The notes under the pieces: generated by a model
What the model was told of the DNA's origin: nothing
The model's input: the letters and a program-made list of their open reading frames with translations, nothing else
Database searches by the model: none
Position numbers and translations under genes: made by a program
DNA from: Neonectria sp. B-13
Lineage: Eukaryota > Ascomycota > Sordariomycetes > Hypocreales > Nectriaceae
Assembly: GCA_002682825.1 (NCBI GenBank)
Contig: NOKP01000007.1
Location: 1,488,001-1,552,000 of the forward strand
Reading direction: 5' to 3'
Length of the DNA stretch: 64,000 bases
Part shown: positions 1 through 10,540 of the stretch, piece by piece
How the letters are laid out: each line of letters starts with the position of its first letter
Numbering within the stretch: position 1 is the first letter of the stretch

Positions 1-33
1 GCACAGATTCAAGATCAACGATAGGGAGCATAC

Positions 34-628
34 TTGCACGTCATCCCGGATAGGGGCCTCGTAAAGCTTTCCGTTAAGGATAATCCGGAACATTTCGTTT
101 CTAAGGACATGATCAGAAATCGCAAGCGAGTTTAAGAACCGGAAGCGTGATCGTATACACTAAATCCTCTGCCTCTTGCTGCTGCTCGTCGTTCGGGCCC
201 CTGTTTGCGATGTCAGATACTTGGTCATACTGCGTCCAGTCTACGCTCTAACACAGACTCGAGTACTTACCAGTATTCTCCGTCTTGGTATGAGTGGTAG
301 CGACGCCCATTCTCCCACTTATAGTTCAAAATGGATGATCTCAACGAGCTAGTGTCGCTCACACGAGTTCTATGCGTGGTTTCTTAGCGGAACCCCGCGA
401 AGATGATACCTTGTCTTACGATTCTGGATAAGACGAATCACCGTCATCTGCATCCTGTAAAAACTGTTATCATACAGCAGACCAAATGGTAGATGGACAA
501 GCAGGATATCTTACGACTTCAATAGCTCCAGTGGCTGACTCGTCCGCCCCGGTCGGCGACTGTCCTCTTGATGACCGGCTTTTCGGCGACTGACCCGTGG
601 GCGAGGCGCTTGGTTTTGGAGACGACAT
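34..628 (-). CDS. LaeA-like SAM-dependent methyltransferase, 5' part (runs off window)
   Basis: Five exons read on the minus strand: 515-628, 420-454, 271-357, 159-200 and 34-100. They join in frame to give the first 115 residues. Start ATG is at 628. All introns are GT-AG and 58-70 nt long, and a further donor at 33 continues beyond the window. The protein begins with a Ser/Pro-rich tail (residues 1-38) and an acidic DADDGD stretch. The conserved block of fungal LaeA/UMTA-type methyltransferases follows: YKWENGRRYHSY, a GEYWGPNDEQQQE segment, and LNGKLYEAPI near residue 105. The SAM-binding glycine motif should lie in the next exon, outside the window. Members are class I methyltransferases; some regulate secondary metabolism but most are uncharacterised. 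I see no disabling mutation. Substrate unknown. Confidence 0.85.
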
Positions 629-1076
629 GTCGTATTCCGATGGTTACAGAAACGGTTTCCGCAAAGAGTTGCGGAACGAAGAAAAACAACAGACGAACGA
701 GGGAGGGAGCGGGGAAGAGTTTCCTGGCGGAGACCCCTCGGTTGCTGAGTATCTTGCAAGGATTCTGAGGCTTGGCGTTTCTTGACTCCGCACGTCGCGG
801 GAATTAAGCCAATCTCCTTAAGTACAACACGTGTTTGCCGTCTGCAAACATGCGCAGCTCACTGGCCAAGACATGAGCTGTCTTGTTTCTGTGGGGTCTG
901 TTGGTTTGTCTTCGTCTCATGATCATACGGTGCGGCGAGGGCGCATTGAGAAATAGCATGGTAACTGTAACTACTGTGTTTTTAACGTCACCAAAAGGAC
1001 TGGACAAAACTCAAGGTGACACTACCTATCTTGATTGGCCTGGTTTGTAGTCCATAACTATGCCTTTGGCCTATCA
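629..1076. other. Intergenic, upstream of the methyltransferase gene
   Basis: No open frame here resembles a known protein. This should hold the promoter of the minus-strand methyltransferase gene. No repeat seen. Confidence 0.5.
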
Positions 1077-1740
1077 GAGCGTTCTCCTATCTTTGCCAGC
1101 AATTTTCCACCACATGTAAAATGAACTATCCAAATCATAAGCCAAGACACCAGGTTTCCCCAAGGCCGCGAAATATCCCCCGCTGTCGTGGGTCTTATGC
1201 CAAACAAGCTTCCCACTGATTTCTACCCAGGCTACAGGACATGGTGAGATCTCCTTGGGGAAATAGGAGTATCCCAAGGGCAACGATCAGAAAGTATTCA
1301 TATGTGCCATGTAGGTTGTCAGGGGAGACCTAGAATTCCTGTAGGGAAAGATTGAGCGCGGGAACGACTCGGTGAACCGGTATAAGGTAGCGGCATCGGG
1401 GATGGGGGTTTATCAATGTATTCTAGATACTTCTCGCCGATTCAGCTTAAAGGCAGAAGGGGACTTGTAGAAACAACCAATCCAGTAGTAGCTGATCGAG
1501 TATTGTGCAAAGCTGCGTATGCGGTTCCATGGCTGATGAACTGCTCCGAACGGCGCAGACCGCAGTGTTAAGAGCTTCTTCATCGAAGCTTTCAGGAGGC
1601 GATATGGCGCAAAGTTCACTGTCATACAAATTAGTGTTAGGGTGTGTGTTAGAGCTTGGCTGCTTACGATGAACTGCTTCGCAGTGATTAGATGTCGCTC
1701 GTAGCATTTTTGCTCGGGCTCGCGCAATCGGCAGTTTCGT
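1077..1740 (-). pseudogene. Epoxide hydrolase (alpha/beta-hydrolase) relic, C-terminal part
   Basis: Minus-strand frames in series match the C-terminal half of microsomal-type epoxide hydrolases. From upstream to downstream these are NHCEAVH (1680s) followed by a recognisable 50-nt intron, LNFAP, then SPPESFDEE in a shifted frame, GEKYLEYID, ATLYRFTESFPRSIFPYR, and PLGYSYFPKE through GGYFAALGKP (1130-1280). The last segment carries the catalytic-His neighbourhood seen in family members (normally GGHFAALE), but here His is Tyr. At least two frameshifts and one in-frame TGA just before the GYSYFPKE block break the frame. The N-terminal ~200 residues, including the nucleophile Asp region, are missing. 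It lies divergently next to a Baeyer-Villiger monooxygenase pseudogene. Family identity is from recognised motifs, not a search. Confidence 0.7.
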
Positions 1741-1957
1741 TCATGACTCGCGACAAGAAACGCGCGTTAGGGTCGCTATCTCGGTGTCTCGGGCTCGATA
1801 AATTATTCCGTGTAGGCATTCATGGTCGACTGGATGATGTGTGAGGATTGAGAAGATGAAGAGTCTTACAAAATGAGAAATTGATTTCGTGCAAACCGGC
1901 AACTCAATATTACTCTTCCCCTTACACACCAACGTCTATCAGAACATTCTATTCAAA

Positions 1958-2719
1958 ATGGCTTCCATCCTGGCCCCTCGATACCATGAGGAGCGCAACA
2001 AACGACTTCGTCCGGACGGAGCTCTTCAGTACACAAGTGTTCGTTCATTTGCGGACTTGAAGGACCTTGGACTTGACCCATGAGTCAACTACGAAACCCT
2101 TACCGCTGAGGAACCATGCCTTAAAGATGGCGATCGAATCAAGTTTCTTATCATTAGCGGAGGACGTAGCGGGCTCCTCTATATCCATTGATTCATCAAA
2201 GTCGGCTTCCAATCCACTGATATCGGAATTGTTGATACGACTGGAGGCCATCGAGGTACAGGGTACTGGAATCGCTACCCTGGCCTCATGTGTGATGTGG
2301 AGAGCTACTGCCATCTCCCGCTTCTGGAAGAGACAGGTTACATGCCGTCTCACAAGTATTGTCCAGGCTGCGATATTTGGCCACACTCAGAGAGACTCGC
2401 GGCCCTCAACCACCTTCAGGCATTGTTCAGCATCAAGGTGGACAGCCGATTACGCCTACACTGGCGGCTCACAGGGGGGCACTGGCGTAACCGCAATCGA
2501 AGTCGTTCCAATCCTCGCAAAATGGGCAAAGCACCGGTATGCGTTCCAGCGTACGTACGGCGGGGCTCAAATGCGGAGGAAAACCGACTTGAAAACCAGG
2601 TCAAAGGGTGGCAGCTCGAAAGTCAGCGATATTTCAATTCCTTCCTAAGCAACGACCCTGCAGGCGTGGATTTGGTTGTGCACCTAGGTCAACTAACCCT
2701 GTTGCTAGAAACGTTTTAA
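1958..2719 (+). pseudogene. Baeyer-Villiger (flavin) monooxygenase pseudogene
   Basis: ATG at 1958 opens a frame resembling cyclohexanone/steroid-type flavin monooxygenases: YHEERNKRLRPDG, a Rossmann region (IISGGRSGLLY, normally GxGxxG), YWNRYPGLMCDVESYCHLPLLEETGYMPSHKY, then after a shift TAIEVVPILAKWAKH.YAFQRT and FNSFLSNDP. Defects are an in-frame TGA at 2081 where the family has Trp, a second TGA at 2189, loss of about 70 residues between the NADPH- and FAD-side segments near 2440, frameshifts around 2440-2610, and loss of the C-terminal ~200 residues. The glycine motif is degraded. TGG-to-TGA change fits repeat-induced point mutation or simple decay. No functional enzyme is expected. 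A neighbouring epoxide hydrolase relic suggests a lost oxidative cluster. Confidence 0.85.
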
Positions 2720-3440
2720 GTCCTTGATCAACTAAGTGCAAATTATAATGGTCTCTCTCTCCCAAAGAAACACCGTTTGTTCACATTCACCGGCTGTACC
2801 GCGTTTGGTTTACTATTATCGACCCGATCATCTGCCTCCCCAGTGCCTTTCTCTCCTTTTAGACTAAAAACTAAAGGCCTAAAACTAAATTCAAGAGTGA
2901 TTAAAGTGAAAAGAGTGAGCAGAAAGCTTATAAAAGCTATAGTAGGCTAAGCTGGAGAGCCAAGAGGCCCAAAAAGCGACCACCCATACTCGCTACGATT
3001 TCGCTTGAATTTCAACTCAGGATGTCAAAGAAGCTTACGTCGACGTCCATGGACCTTTGAATAAAATGCAGTTCTAGCTCCGTGTTTTATCGGCCAAAAA
3101 GTCGACATGGGGAAAATTCGCGGGTCCTGAAACATGCGGTGGTGTTTCTAGCGGAGAAATCCATGGGTCGTCCGCTCCGTGCAATATCTTGGCAACGGTG
3201 AAGCGGAGCCTCTGCCCCAGGTTCGCAATGAACTTCCGTCAATCAAATCCATGGTGAAAGTTACTATAAGAAGGCAGCATCTCGAGAGGCTTTTCAGGGG
3301 ACCATTCAACCCACTATTCTCGTTTTATTCTTTCGTTTCGACCCATTTGAACCGGATCTTGGGCTGGCCTAAGTGAACTTTCTGCTAATTGTATCCTTAC
3401 CCGTTCACTCTTTACACCAGTCTCACTATTGTTCATCAAA
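2720..3440. other. Intergenic, A/T-rich remnant then pectin lyase upstream region
   Basis: Positions 2865-2960 are rich in TAAA/CTAAA words and look like decayed repeat DNA. The last ~250 bases before 3441 presumably carry the pectin lyase promoter. The sequence TCAAAATG at the start is a good fungal initiation context. Confidence 0.4.
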
Positions 3441-4961
3441 ATGCGCTTCCAGTCAGCCTCTATCATCTTGGCGGCGGTATCCGCTGCCTCTGCGCAGTCC
3501 GTCGTCGGCACGGCGTACGGATTCGCTACGGGCGTCACGGGTGGCGGCGATGCCACCGCTGCTGCCCCTTCATCCGCCGATGAACTAGCCTCATGGCTCT
3601 CGGACGACACTGCGCGAGTGATCCTCATCGATCAGGAGTACGACTTCACTGGCACCACTGCTACTGAAGCTGGATGTGATCGCAAAAGCTGCAGTGTCGA
3701 CAATGGAGGCCAGCTCTACCTTGGAGACCTCTCGTGCGGCTCCGACGACAATGTCGCCGTCAGCTCGATTACCTACGATACCGCCGGGCCCAGCGCTCTT
3801 GCTGTCGGAAGCAACAAGAGCATCCTCAGCAGCAACGGACAAGGTGTGCTGAAGGGCAAGGGTCTGTCGCTCCAGAGCGGCGCCAGCAACGTCATCATCC
3901 AGGGTGTTGAGTTCACCGACATCAACTCAGGCATCGTTTGGGGCGGTGATGCTCTCGACTTCCAAGGTGGTAACGACGGAGTCTGGGTGGACCACTGCAA
4001 GTTCTCCCTGGTCGGCCGCATGTTCGTTGTGTCTCACTATACCGGCTCCCGATTCACCCTCTCCAACAACGACTTCGACGGCACTACGACGACCTCAGCC
4101 ACCTGCAACGGCAACCATTACTGGGGCATGATGTTCATCGCCGACGGCGACCAGGTCACCATGGACAGGAACTACTTCCATGAGATGTCTGGTCGCGCCC
4201 CGAAGCTGGGCGCTGACGGCGTGAGCGGCACTTTCCAGGCCACCAACAACTACTTCAGCAACATGCAAGGTCATGCCTTTGATGCGTACGACGGTGTTAC
4301 GGCAATCCTCGAGGGCAACGTGTTTGAGTCGGTCAACAGCCCCATTACAGAGAGCGGCGCCTCGGTGTCCACCATCTTCAACGCCGCCGATGAGTCTGCT
4401 GCTAGCTCTTGCGAGTCGTACATTGGTCGCGCGTGTGCGCTGAACAGCGTTGACTCCAACAGTGGCGATTGGCCGTCTCTGTCTGCAACCAGCGCCTTGT
4501 CAGCCTGGTCGAGCCTGTCCGAGTATCTCGTTGACCCTGTCGCAGCCAGCGAGGTCGCCAGCCTTGTCACCAGCAACGCCGGTCCTGCGAACCTTGGCTC
4601 AAGCTCTGGCTCCGAGGAGGAGGATACTTCATCATCCACCACCACGCCCGTCGCTTCATCTGTCGCCGCTGCCTCTTCATCCACCACCCTTGCGGTTGTA
4701 GTTGGAACTCCCGAGCCCCAGGCCGCCGAGGACACTACAACTTCGGCAACAACCACAGCCAAGGTCGAAGCACCTGCACAGACCGCATCCAGTGGAACCA
4801 GTGGAACCGTCCAGCAATGGGGTCAATGTGGTGGCAGCAACTGGACCGGGGCCACCAAGTGTGCCGCTGGTACTTCGTGTGTTGCTCATAACGAGTGGTA
4901 CTCGCAGTGTGTTAGCTCAGCTACGAGGAGGATGATCAAAGCGCGACGACACATGCACTAA
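3441..4961 (+). CDS. Secreted pectin lyase (PL1 family) with C-terminal CBM1
   Basis: One exon, 506 residues. The second ATG of the frame (3441) is chosen because it directly precedes a clean signal peptide, with likely cleavage after residue 18 (SAASA). Residues about 20-365 form the PL1 right-handed beta-helix. [16 protein letters not shown] and [11 protein letters not shown] are typical of pectin lyases, which cleave methyl-esterified homogalacturonan by beta-elimination without calcium. A Ser/Thr-rich linker (about 385-455) leads to a fungal cellulose-binding CBM1 (about 458-490; QWGQCGG start, conserved Cys and aromatic residues). An unusual basic tail of 16 residues follows. Acts outside the cell on plant walls. 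PL1 catalytic modules joined to CBM1 are known in some plant-associated Sordariomycetes. The nearest neighbours are pseudogenes, so no cluster is implied. Confidence 0.93.
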   Translation: MRFQSASIILAAVSAASAQSVVGTAYGFATGVTGGGDATAAAPSSADELASWLSDDTARVILIDQEYDFTGTTATEAGCDRKSCSVDNGGQLYLGDLSCGSDDNVAVSSITYDTAGPSALAVGSNKSILSSNGQGVLKGKGLSLQSGASNVIIQGVEFTDINSGIVWGGDALDFQGGNDGVWVDHCKFSLVGRMFVVSHYTGSRFTLSNNDFDGTTTTSATCNGNHYWGMMFIADGDQVTMDRNYFHEMSGRAPKLGADGVSGTFQATNNYFSNMQGHAFDAYDGVTAILEGNVFESVNSPITESGASVSTIFNAADESAASSCESYIGRACALNSVDSNSGDWPSLSATSALSAWSSLSEYLVDPVAASEVASLVTSNAGPANLGSSSGSEEEDTSSSTTTPVASSVAAASSSTTLAVVVGTPEPQAAEDTTTSATTTAKVEAPAQTASSGTSGTVQQWGQCGGSNWTGATKCAAGTSCVAHNEWYSQCVSSATRRMIKARRHMH

Positions 4962-5341
4962 CCGTGAGGCTTGGCATCTGAACTGCACGACCATTTTTAT
5001 ATATTGACTGTAAATACTTTGAGACTGTGTGCATACCTTTTAGACTAGTACAATTGATGAAACTAGTCGTATTCTAGTTTAAAGCGATCGCCCATTGGGA
5101 GTCTTTGCACCAAGCAGTGCAGCGCCATGTCATAGCCCATCAGATTTCATGTAGATTACATCACTTTCATAACGTCATAGTCCCATCATCATTTCCCTCG
5201 TGGATGACAAAAATCTTGCGACTACTCCTCCTCACACGCATATCTATCCAGCGATTCATGCGAGCAAGCATATCCAGGCCACTTAGCTTCCCACAGGCCC
5301 TTTGCAGTCTTGTAGTTGTGTCACATCGGCTTCGCGCTCCA
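4962..5341. other. Intergenic between pectin lyase and amidase relic
   Basis: Holds the 3' ends of both converging loci. No gene or repeat seen. Confidence 0.5.
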
Positions 5342-6220
5342 TTAGAAGAGATCGTCCATAGCTGATGCGACTCGGATGAGATTGGCTTCGCTCCACTGGC
5401 GGCCGTAGATACACATGCCACACGGTACATCAAGGAGCTAGGTTCATCAGCATTGTCTCCACGACGAGCAGCAAGTTGACCTACCCATGAGTCTCAGTTC
5501 CCAACGCAACAGCAGCTTGGTTGATTGCAATAGCCACGGTGCTACCACCACTGCTTCCTGAAGTGAGCTGAGTCAAGTTGTACGGGTTTCTCGTCTGGCC
5601 AACCCGGGTTGAGTAGCCATCAGAGAAGTTGACAAGAGCTCGGTGATCAGCGGCTTCGGAAAGCGCGGAGTGGCCGAGGAGCACTCCTCCAGCAGCTCTA
5701 ATCTTGGACACCACAGCAGCTTCCTGATAGTACCGGCCGCCAATAAGAACGAGGCCACATTCACTAGTATTGTGCTTGTCGTCCGTGTAGAAATTGTCCT
5801 TGACCAGAAAAGGAATGCCATGCAGGGGTCCACGGATTCCCTTTCTGGAGCCTTTTTTGTCCAAAGAAGCGGCAATGGACAAGGCGTCGGAGTTGATTTC
5901 GCTTATGGATCGTAGGTATCTGCATAGGTTCACTGTGTTAGTTAAATCACTCTTAATTACGTGGTAAGTATGTACCCGTTGGTTTGTTTGATGCGGTCGA
6001 TGCAACAAGATACAAGATCCTCACTAGAGAGGTGTTTCAGAATCATCCATCTCTGGAGTTCGCCAATCATGGCATCCTCGATGTTGATCCCGTTGCACAA
6101 GGGCATGGCGAATGGGGACTTAGAGCGTGGCTCTAGTCGTGCAACTACTTCATCCCCAACAGGGACCGCTGTAACAGCCGCCGCCAGAAAGATGATAAGA
6201 ATGATGTGGAGTTGATACAT
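5342..6220 (-). pseudogene. Secreted amidase (amidase-signature family), central deletion
   Basis: ATG at 6220 starts a signal peptide (residues 1-18). Exon 1 is 5976-6220 and the intron is 5920-5975. Exon 2 reads cleanly through the amidase-signature core: GPLHGIPFLVKDN with the catalytic Lys, then TSGSSGGSTVAIA with the catalytic serine loop, then GTETHG. A TAG follows at 5481. About 50 nt later, in another frame, the family's C-terminal end appears (DVPCGMCIYGRQWSEANLIRVASAMDDLF, stop at 5342). So roughly 300 residues between the Gly-Ser core and the C-terminus are gone. A GT-AG pair (about 5438-5484) could splice the break, but the downstream frame does not fit. The exact excision with both ends preserved suggests a recent deletion. 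Confidence 0.85.
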
Positions 6221-7221
6221 CTTGACGCGAGTTGGGCAAGCGGAAAGTCTTACAGGCCCATCATGGGAATACTTGTGTAGTACGTGATAGCCACCCTAAA
6301 TTCTTAGAACAAGTTCACTTTTATACTGCTCTCAAGAAGATCCGATTTGATCAAAGCGTCAAACTGCAAATTGGGAGCCGAAAGACCACAAAGTCGTTCT
6401 TATATGTGGCAGATGTTGTTGCATGTTCCCACACTGGTCGTGAATTTTGTATGGAGACACTAAACAGCTTGGTTGGTCATTACAAATATCTGTTGATTCT
6501 AGGTATCTTGTGATAGCCACCCGAGACGTTCTGATAGAGTAACTCGAGTGGTAGGCTAGAACAATACAAAGAGCCAATAGGAGCTGACCCTCGATAAACG
6601 ATCAATTGACATAGTTTCGAGAGGCAAAACCTAGCCCGCTAATATTAGCCCTTTTGCTATAATGCAGTTGGGGTGCACCTCTCCTGCTTGGCGTATGGGG
6701 TTGGTCTCGGTGTTTAATGAATAATTGCAAAATCAGGCGATGAGGCGTGACAAAGCGTATCAAGTCGAAGATGTTATAACAGCTGATAGCAGAGAGCAAA
6801 TTTCATGAACAGAACGCAACGCCGAGCAAAGGTGGAAATCCCTGATGGCAAACGCGAGACCGTTCTTATACGTAGTGCCACCGCACTCAGACGAATATTT
6901 CAGGAGCTTGAGGGAAAGTGCAACAGAGATCAAGAGGCAAGGAACTGGACGAGGATTTGCGCCTGGTACCGCGCTGCTGGGCAAGATACCAAGATGCAAG
7001 GGGCCGAATCCCTTGTGGACGACATCCTCGGCGGTATTACTGCGTCTACATATCCAAATGCTGCTTTGTATATTGGAATTCATAATTCACTTTGGTAATC
7101 TACGAATAGTGTGCAAAGACTAATAAACCCAGAGCATTAAAATGTATGTTTAAATAAATAACTCGATGAAGTTAACAATCCGCAGAACAGACCTACTCGG
7201 GATGGGCGGGCTAAACAAAAT
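6221..7221. other. Intergenic, no supported gene
   Basis: Upstream of the amidase relic and downstream of the chloroperoxidase. Open frames near 6760-7120 exist on both strands, but none resembles a family I know and none shows splice signals. Confidence 0.4.
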
Positions 7222-8783
7222 CTACCAGCCGTTACCGGCCTTCTTAAAACCAGGGTACTTCTCCTTGTTGTAATCAAGCCAGTTGGTCCCGTTCACAGAA
7301 AGGTCATCGTAGACGGCGCAGCCAATTGCTCCCATGACGGGCTCAAGCGCGGCGAAGACGAGATCTGTGACAGTCGAAAGAGTGGCGTATAGGGACGACA
7401 GCGTGTTAGGGGATACAGTCTTGATAGCGTTCAGCGCGAAGCAAATCAGATTGTTGCCCTGCAGCAAGTTCTTCCCGTTAAGGAGACCGCCGCTCAAATC
7501 GGCTATGTTAATACCGGTGAAGGTGTTGACGCCATTTGTGTTGCCACCAATGCTATGAGGGCTGTTAGTAACCATTCTAATCAATAGCACTGGATTTTGA
7601 CGTACCTCAGGACCTCGGGGTGGCTATGCGTGACGATGTCGAGCGCGAGGGCGGCGACACCGTAGTCAGTATGAGCACGGCGGTAGAAGTTCTCGGGGAT
7701 CCGCTCATGGCCGATGACATAGGTCATGTTGTCCTCGGGTCCATAGACAGAGAAGAAGCTCTTGAGGTTTTCCTTGTTAAGTCTGCCCTCGTCAGGATAC
7801 TCGGCTGAGCGGTTGGCGACTAGGCGAGCGGTGAAGGAGTAGGGGCTGGCGCGGACGAGCCATCCACTTGCAGGGCCGAACCAAGCGAAAGGGTTGGTCG
7901 CAATGGTCTGGTACCAGCGGTTCTTGTTGTGCTCGTACAAGACTTTAATGCTGTAGTTGGGGTCCTCGGTATCCTTTTGGAGGTTGTACAGATCCATAAA
8001 GTAGGACATGTTCATATTGTTGTTATCGCCAGTAGGGTCGTAGAGGTCACCACGGGTAGGACTGCCATCTACTTCGAATAAAGGATGGGTGCCAACAAGA
8101 CCACGCGGGGTACCGAGCAGGCCACCCAGGTTGTTGTTCATGTGCTTTGACCAGCCGCCTTGCGAGACAGAGATCAAGTTGCCTCCAATAACAACACCCA
8201 AAGTTGTGAGGATGGCGGAGAGATCGGGCGCCATACCCCAAACCTCGGCAACTGCAGTTACATACTGGGTCCACTGGGATTGCGTTAGCAGGTCACTTCT
8301 GAATAAGTTATACAGTCAACTCACAGTTGCCACTCCATTACGAGGCAGGTAGTTGTGGTTGGCCACTGGCAAAAGGTGTTAGTGAAGGTCTAGGTGGAGC
8401 AACGCAGGTAGAGGTAAGTTACGTGTATTCAATCCTGGGCAAAGGCCACGAATTTCGCCAGCGTCCCAGTCGGGAGGGATGAACTTGTGGTCGCCGTGCA
8501 CTGCAAAGTATCAGTCAAGATGCTCTCACTAAGGCATGTAGTCCAACTGACCATCAACGAGCTGCTTCTCGGCGTTGAAAACCGCCCGCTTTCCAATAGC
8601 TGGAGGAGCCTGCGACGCGTACTTGCGGATTGTCTCCGGGTCGATACCCATATGAGGATCCACACCGTCTCTCGTGTGAAACTTGAACGCGTTGAGCGGA
8701 ATGCCAGTGTCAGCGTCGATGTGAGGCAAAGCCGCTGCTTGGTTGGACAGCAGAGCCGCTGACAAGAACGTAAATAGCTTCAT
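7222..8783 (-). CDS. Secreted heme-thiolate peroxidase (chloroperoxidase / aromatic peroxygenase family)
   Basis: Five exons: 8552-8783, 8423-8500, 8325-8365, 7606-8273 and 7222-7552. Introns are 51-57 nt with CTAAC-type branch sites. The product has 449 residues. A signal peptide covers residues 1-18 (AAA/LPH). The proximal heme motif reads LCPGLNTLANHNYLPR with Cys98 as axial thiolate; the family usually has PCP, so Pro is replaced by Leu. The distal motif FEVDGSPTRGD provides the Glu and Asp/Ser expected around the peroxide site. These enzymes use hydrogen peroxide to halogenate, epoxidise or hydroxylate small molecules outside the cell. Length is larger than CPO and in the range of long peroxygenases. 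No frame defects. Substrate cannot be inferred. Confidence 0.88.
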
Positions 8784-9509
8784 GATTTTAACAAGCGTCT
8801 GTGACGAGAGGCGGCGGGAAACAAGCTTGCGGGTTCAAATGAATGAATACAAGAGGCACTAGAACGGGTGACTGAGGTGCAATGAGAGAGAGTGCATTTG
8901 TAATGGTACAGAAGGAAGCTCTTCTATTTTATATGATGAGTGCTGCGACGGAGTTGGTATGGCATTAGTTGATCCGACTGGCTGGGTTGGCGGGGCTCAA
9001 TCCTTCATCACCATCCGATACTACCATACAGGGCTCAAGGCCCACAATTTCCCCTTATTCCATCACCTCATGGAGCAAGATCTCCCAAAGGCATACAGCC
9101 AGGGTGCTCTGTGCCTAGCAAATCATGATTATGAGATTGCAAATGCGTAGCAAACAAGGGAGGGTAGCTCACCGTTTCTCATGGGTCTACAGTACGAAAG
9201 CGCTCACTCAACCAAGGCACCGGTTATCACATAAACTGGGTCATCGGGCTCTACCGATAACGTGTCAGTTGACAGATCAAACTTGGGTAGCGAAGGATGA
9301 GAACATCGCCTATCTCAAGTCATATTAATCCGCACTCTCAATCCTAGAATGTTTCTATCTCCACGCCGGCACATTGATGTTTCCTACTCGCAGGTCACGA
9401 ATTGAGACATAGCTTCCCATCTACCTAGACAGGAATCTTCAGACCGCAGGCCATCGCTATCAGCCCCTTGAATGTTTGAGTGGGTACAGACATTGAGTTC
9501 GGGGAAGAC

Positions 9510-9580
9510 GGTTGAGCCTCCATCGAGCCGGGAGGCCTATCCGGGGAACCTTAGATTTCTATTGCGATGTACACGAGCAG
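9510..9580. repeat. Diverged short repeat, copy 1
   Basis: Contains CCGGGGAACCTTAGATTTC at 9541-9559. It aligns with CCGGGGAGCGTTAGATTTC at 12728-12746, with similar flanks (CGGTTGRG upstream, CAC downstream). Looks like a remnant of a dispersed element. Class unknown. Confidence 0.45.
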
Positions 9581-9648
9581 TCGTCATCCACGAAACAGGC
9601 GGGCGTTGATTTCCGCCCTGTTTGTTCTCATTGTTAGGTTGTCGGGTT

Positions 9649-9660
9649 CTCCGTACGGAG
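9649..9660. repeat. Perfect palindrome CTCCGTACGGAG
   Basis: A 12-bp self-complementary site continued by TAC. The longer version ACTCCGTACGGAGT is at 12593-12606. Purpose unknown; it could be a binding site or an element end. Confidence 0.5.
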
Positions 9661-10540
9661 TACAGAGTTTTCAGAGCGTAATGTCACAATAGCCACACCC
9701 GTGCTCCGTACCCACCTACCTGACAAGCCCTATAGATATTAGACCCCTGTGGAACTTGGCAACGGCGGAGGCTGGGGTAGCAGTCAGTAGGCTAGACTGG
9801 ACTAAAGTAGGCATACCTAGCGTCGGCAGTTTCCATCGACCAGGCCCCTTGTTCTGTCACTTGGCTACCAACAGGGGCCCTCGCTAGTACATGTAACTGT
9901 AGCACTGACGACGTTTCAACGTTGGACCTTGGGCGCCGATCTTTCTGGGGGTTCATGATGCTGACTACATGGCCACCAGCACGATAGTTGGCCGATTACC
10001 GTTGTCCCAACTGTAGTTGAGCGGGTCTAGGCCTATGTTTCCCAGAAATACCGATCTTCATGCCCTCCAGGCCTCGGCATCCTAATGCCACCTTGCTGTT
10101 GTGCCGGGTTGCCGGGTTTCTCAAATCCTGTCATTCAGTGTGCTCCATCTTCTAAGGGGCCACTGCGAACCCCCCCTTGGGGATGAATACTACCGCGCGG
10201 CAAAGCACTCCCGGTATTCATGCAAGTTGAGTACAGCGCTCGCAAAGATACCACAAAGAGTGTGAACTCAACCCTACAGTCACATTGCGTGTATCGTAGC
10301 CTAGGAAATGGAGTCGCAAACTGATCGGCAAAGTCCAGGGAACTAAGGTTTCGTGTCGTTTTCTGATAACTCCCAGGGGCGCAATACCACCTGGCTGAGG
10401 ACATCAATCTAGACATAAAGCGAGTTCATGCGGAACCCTTAAGTTCACACTGCCTTTTCTCTCGTTGCCGTGCACAAGACATTTGTCGCTGTTTCTGGAA
10501 AGTCCGCTTGTTCGATACCTTCCACAGCCCATCTCTTGTC

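Larger units (their letters stand above)
8784..10540. other. Intergenic with a shared repeat and a CTCCGTACGGAG palindrome
   Basis: About 1.75 kb without a supportable gene. It carries the chloroperoxidase upstream region and a ~70-bp stretch (about 9510-9580) with a diverged copy near 12690-12765. A 12-bp perfect palindrome lies at 9649-9660 and a half-site near 9702-9710. Confidence 0.5.

Noticed and set aside
6760..7123. Overlapping open frames on both strands
   Set aside because: No motif, no splice signals and no start context; not listed as a gene.
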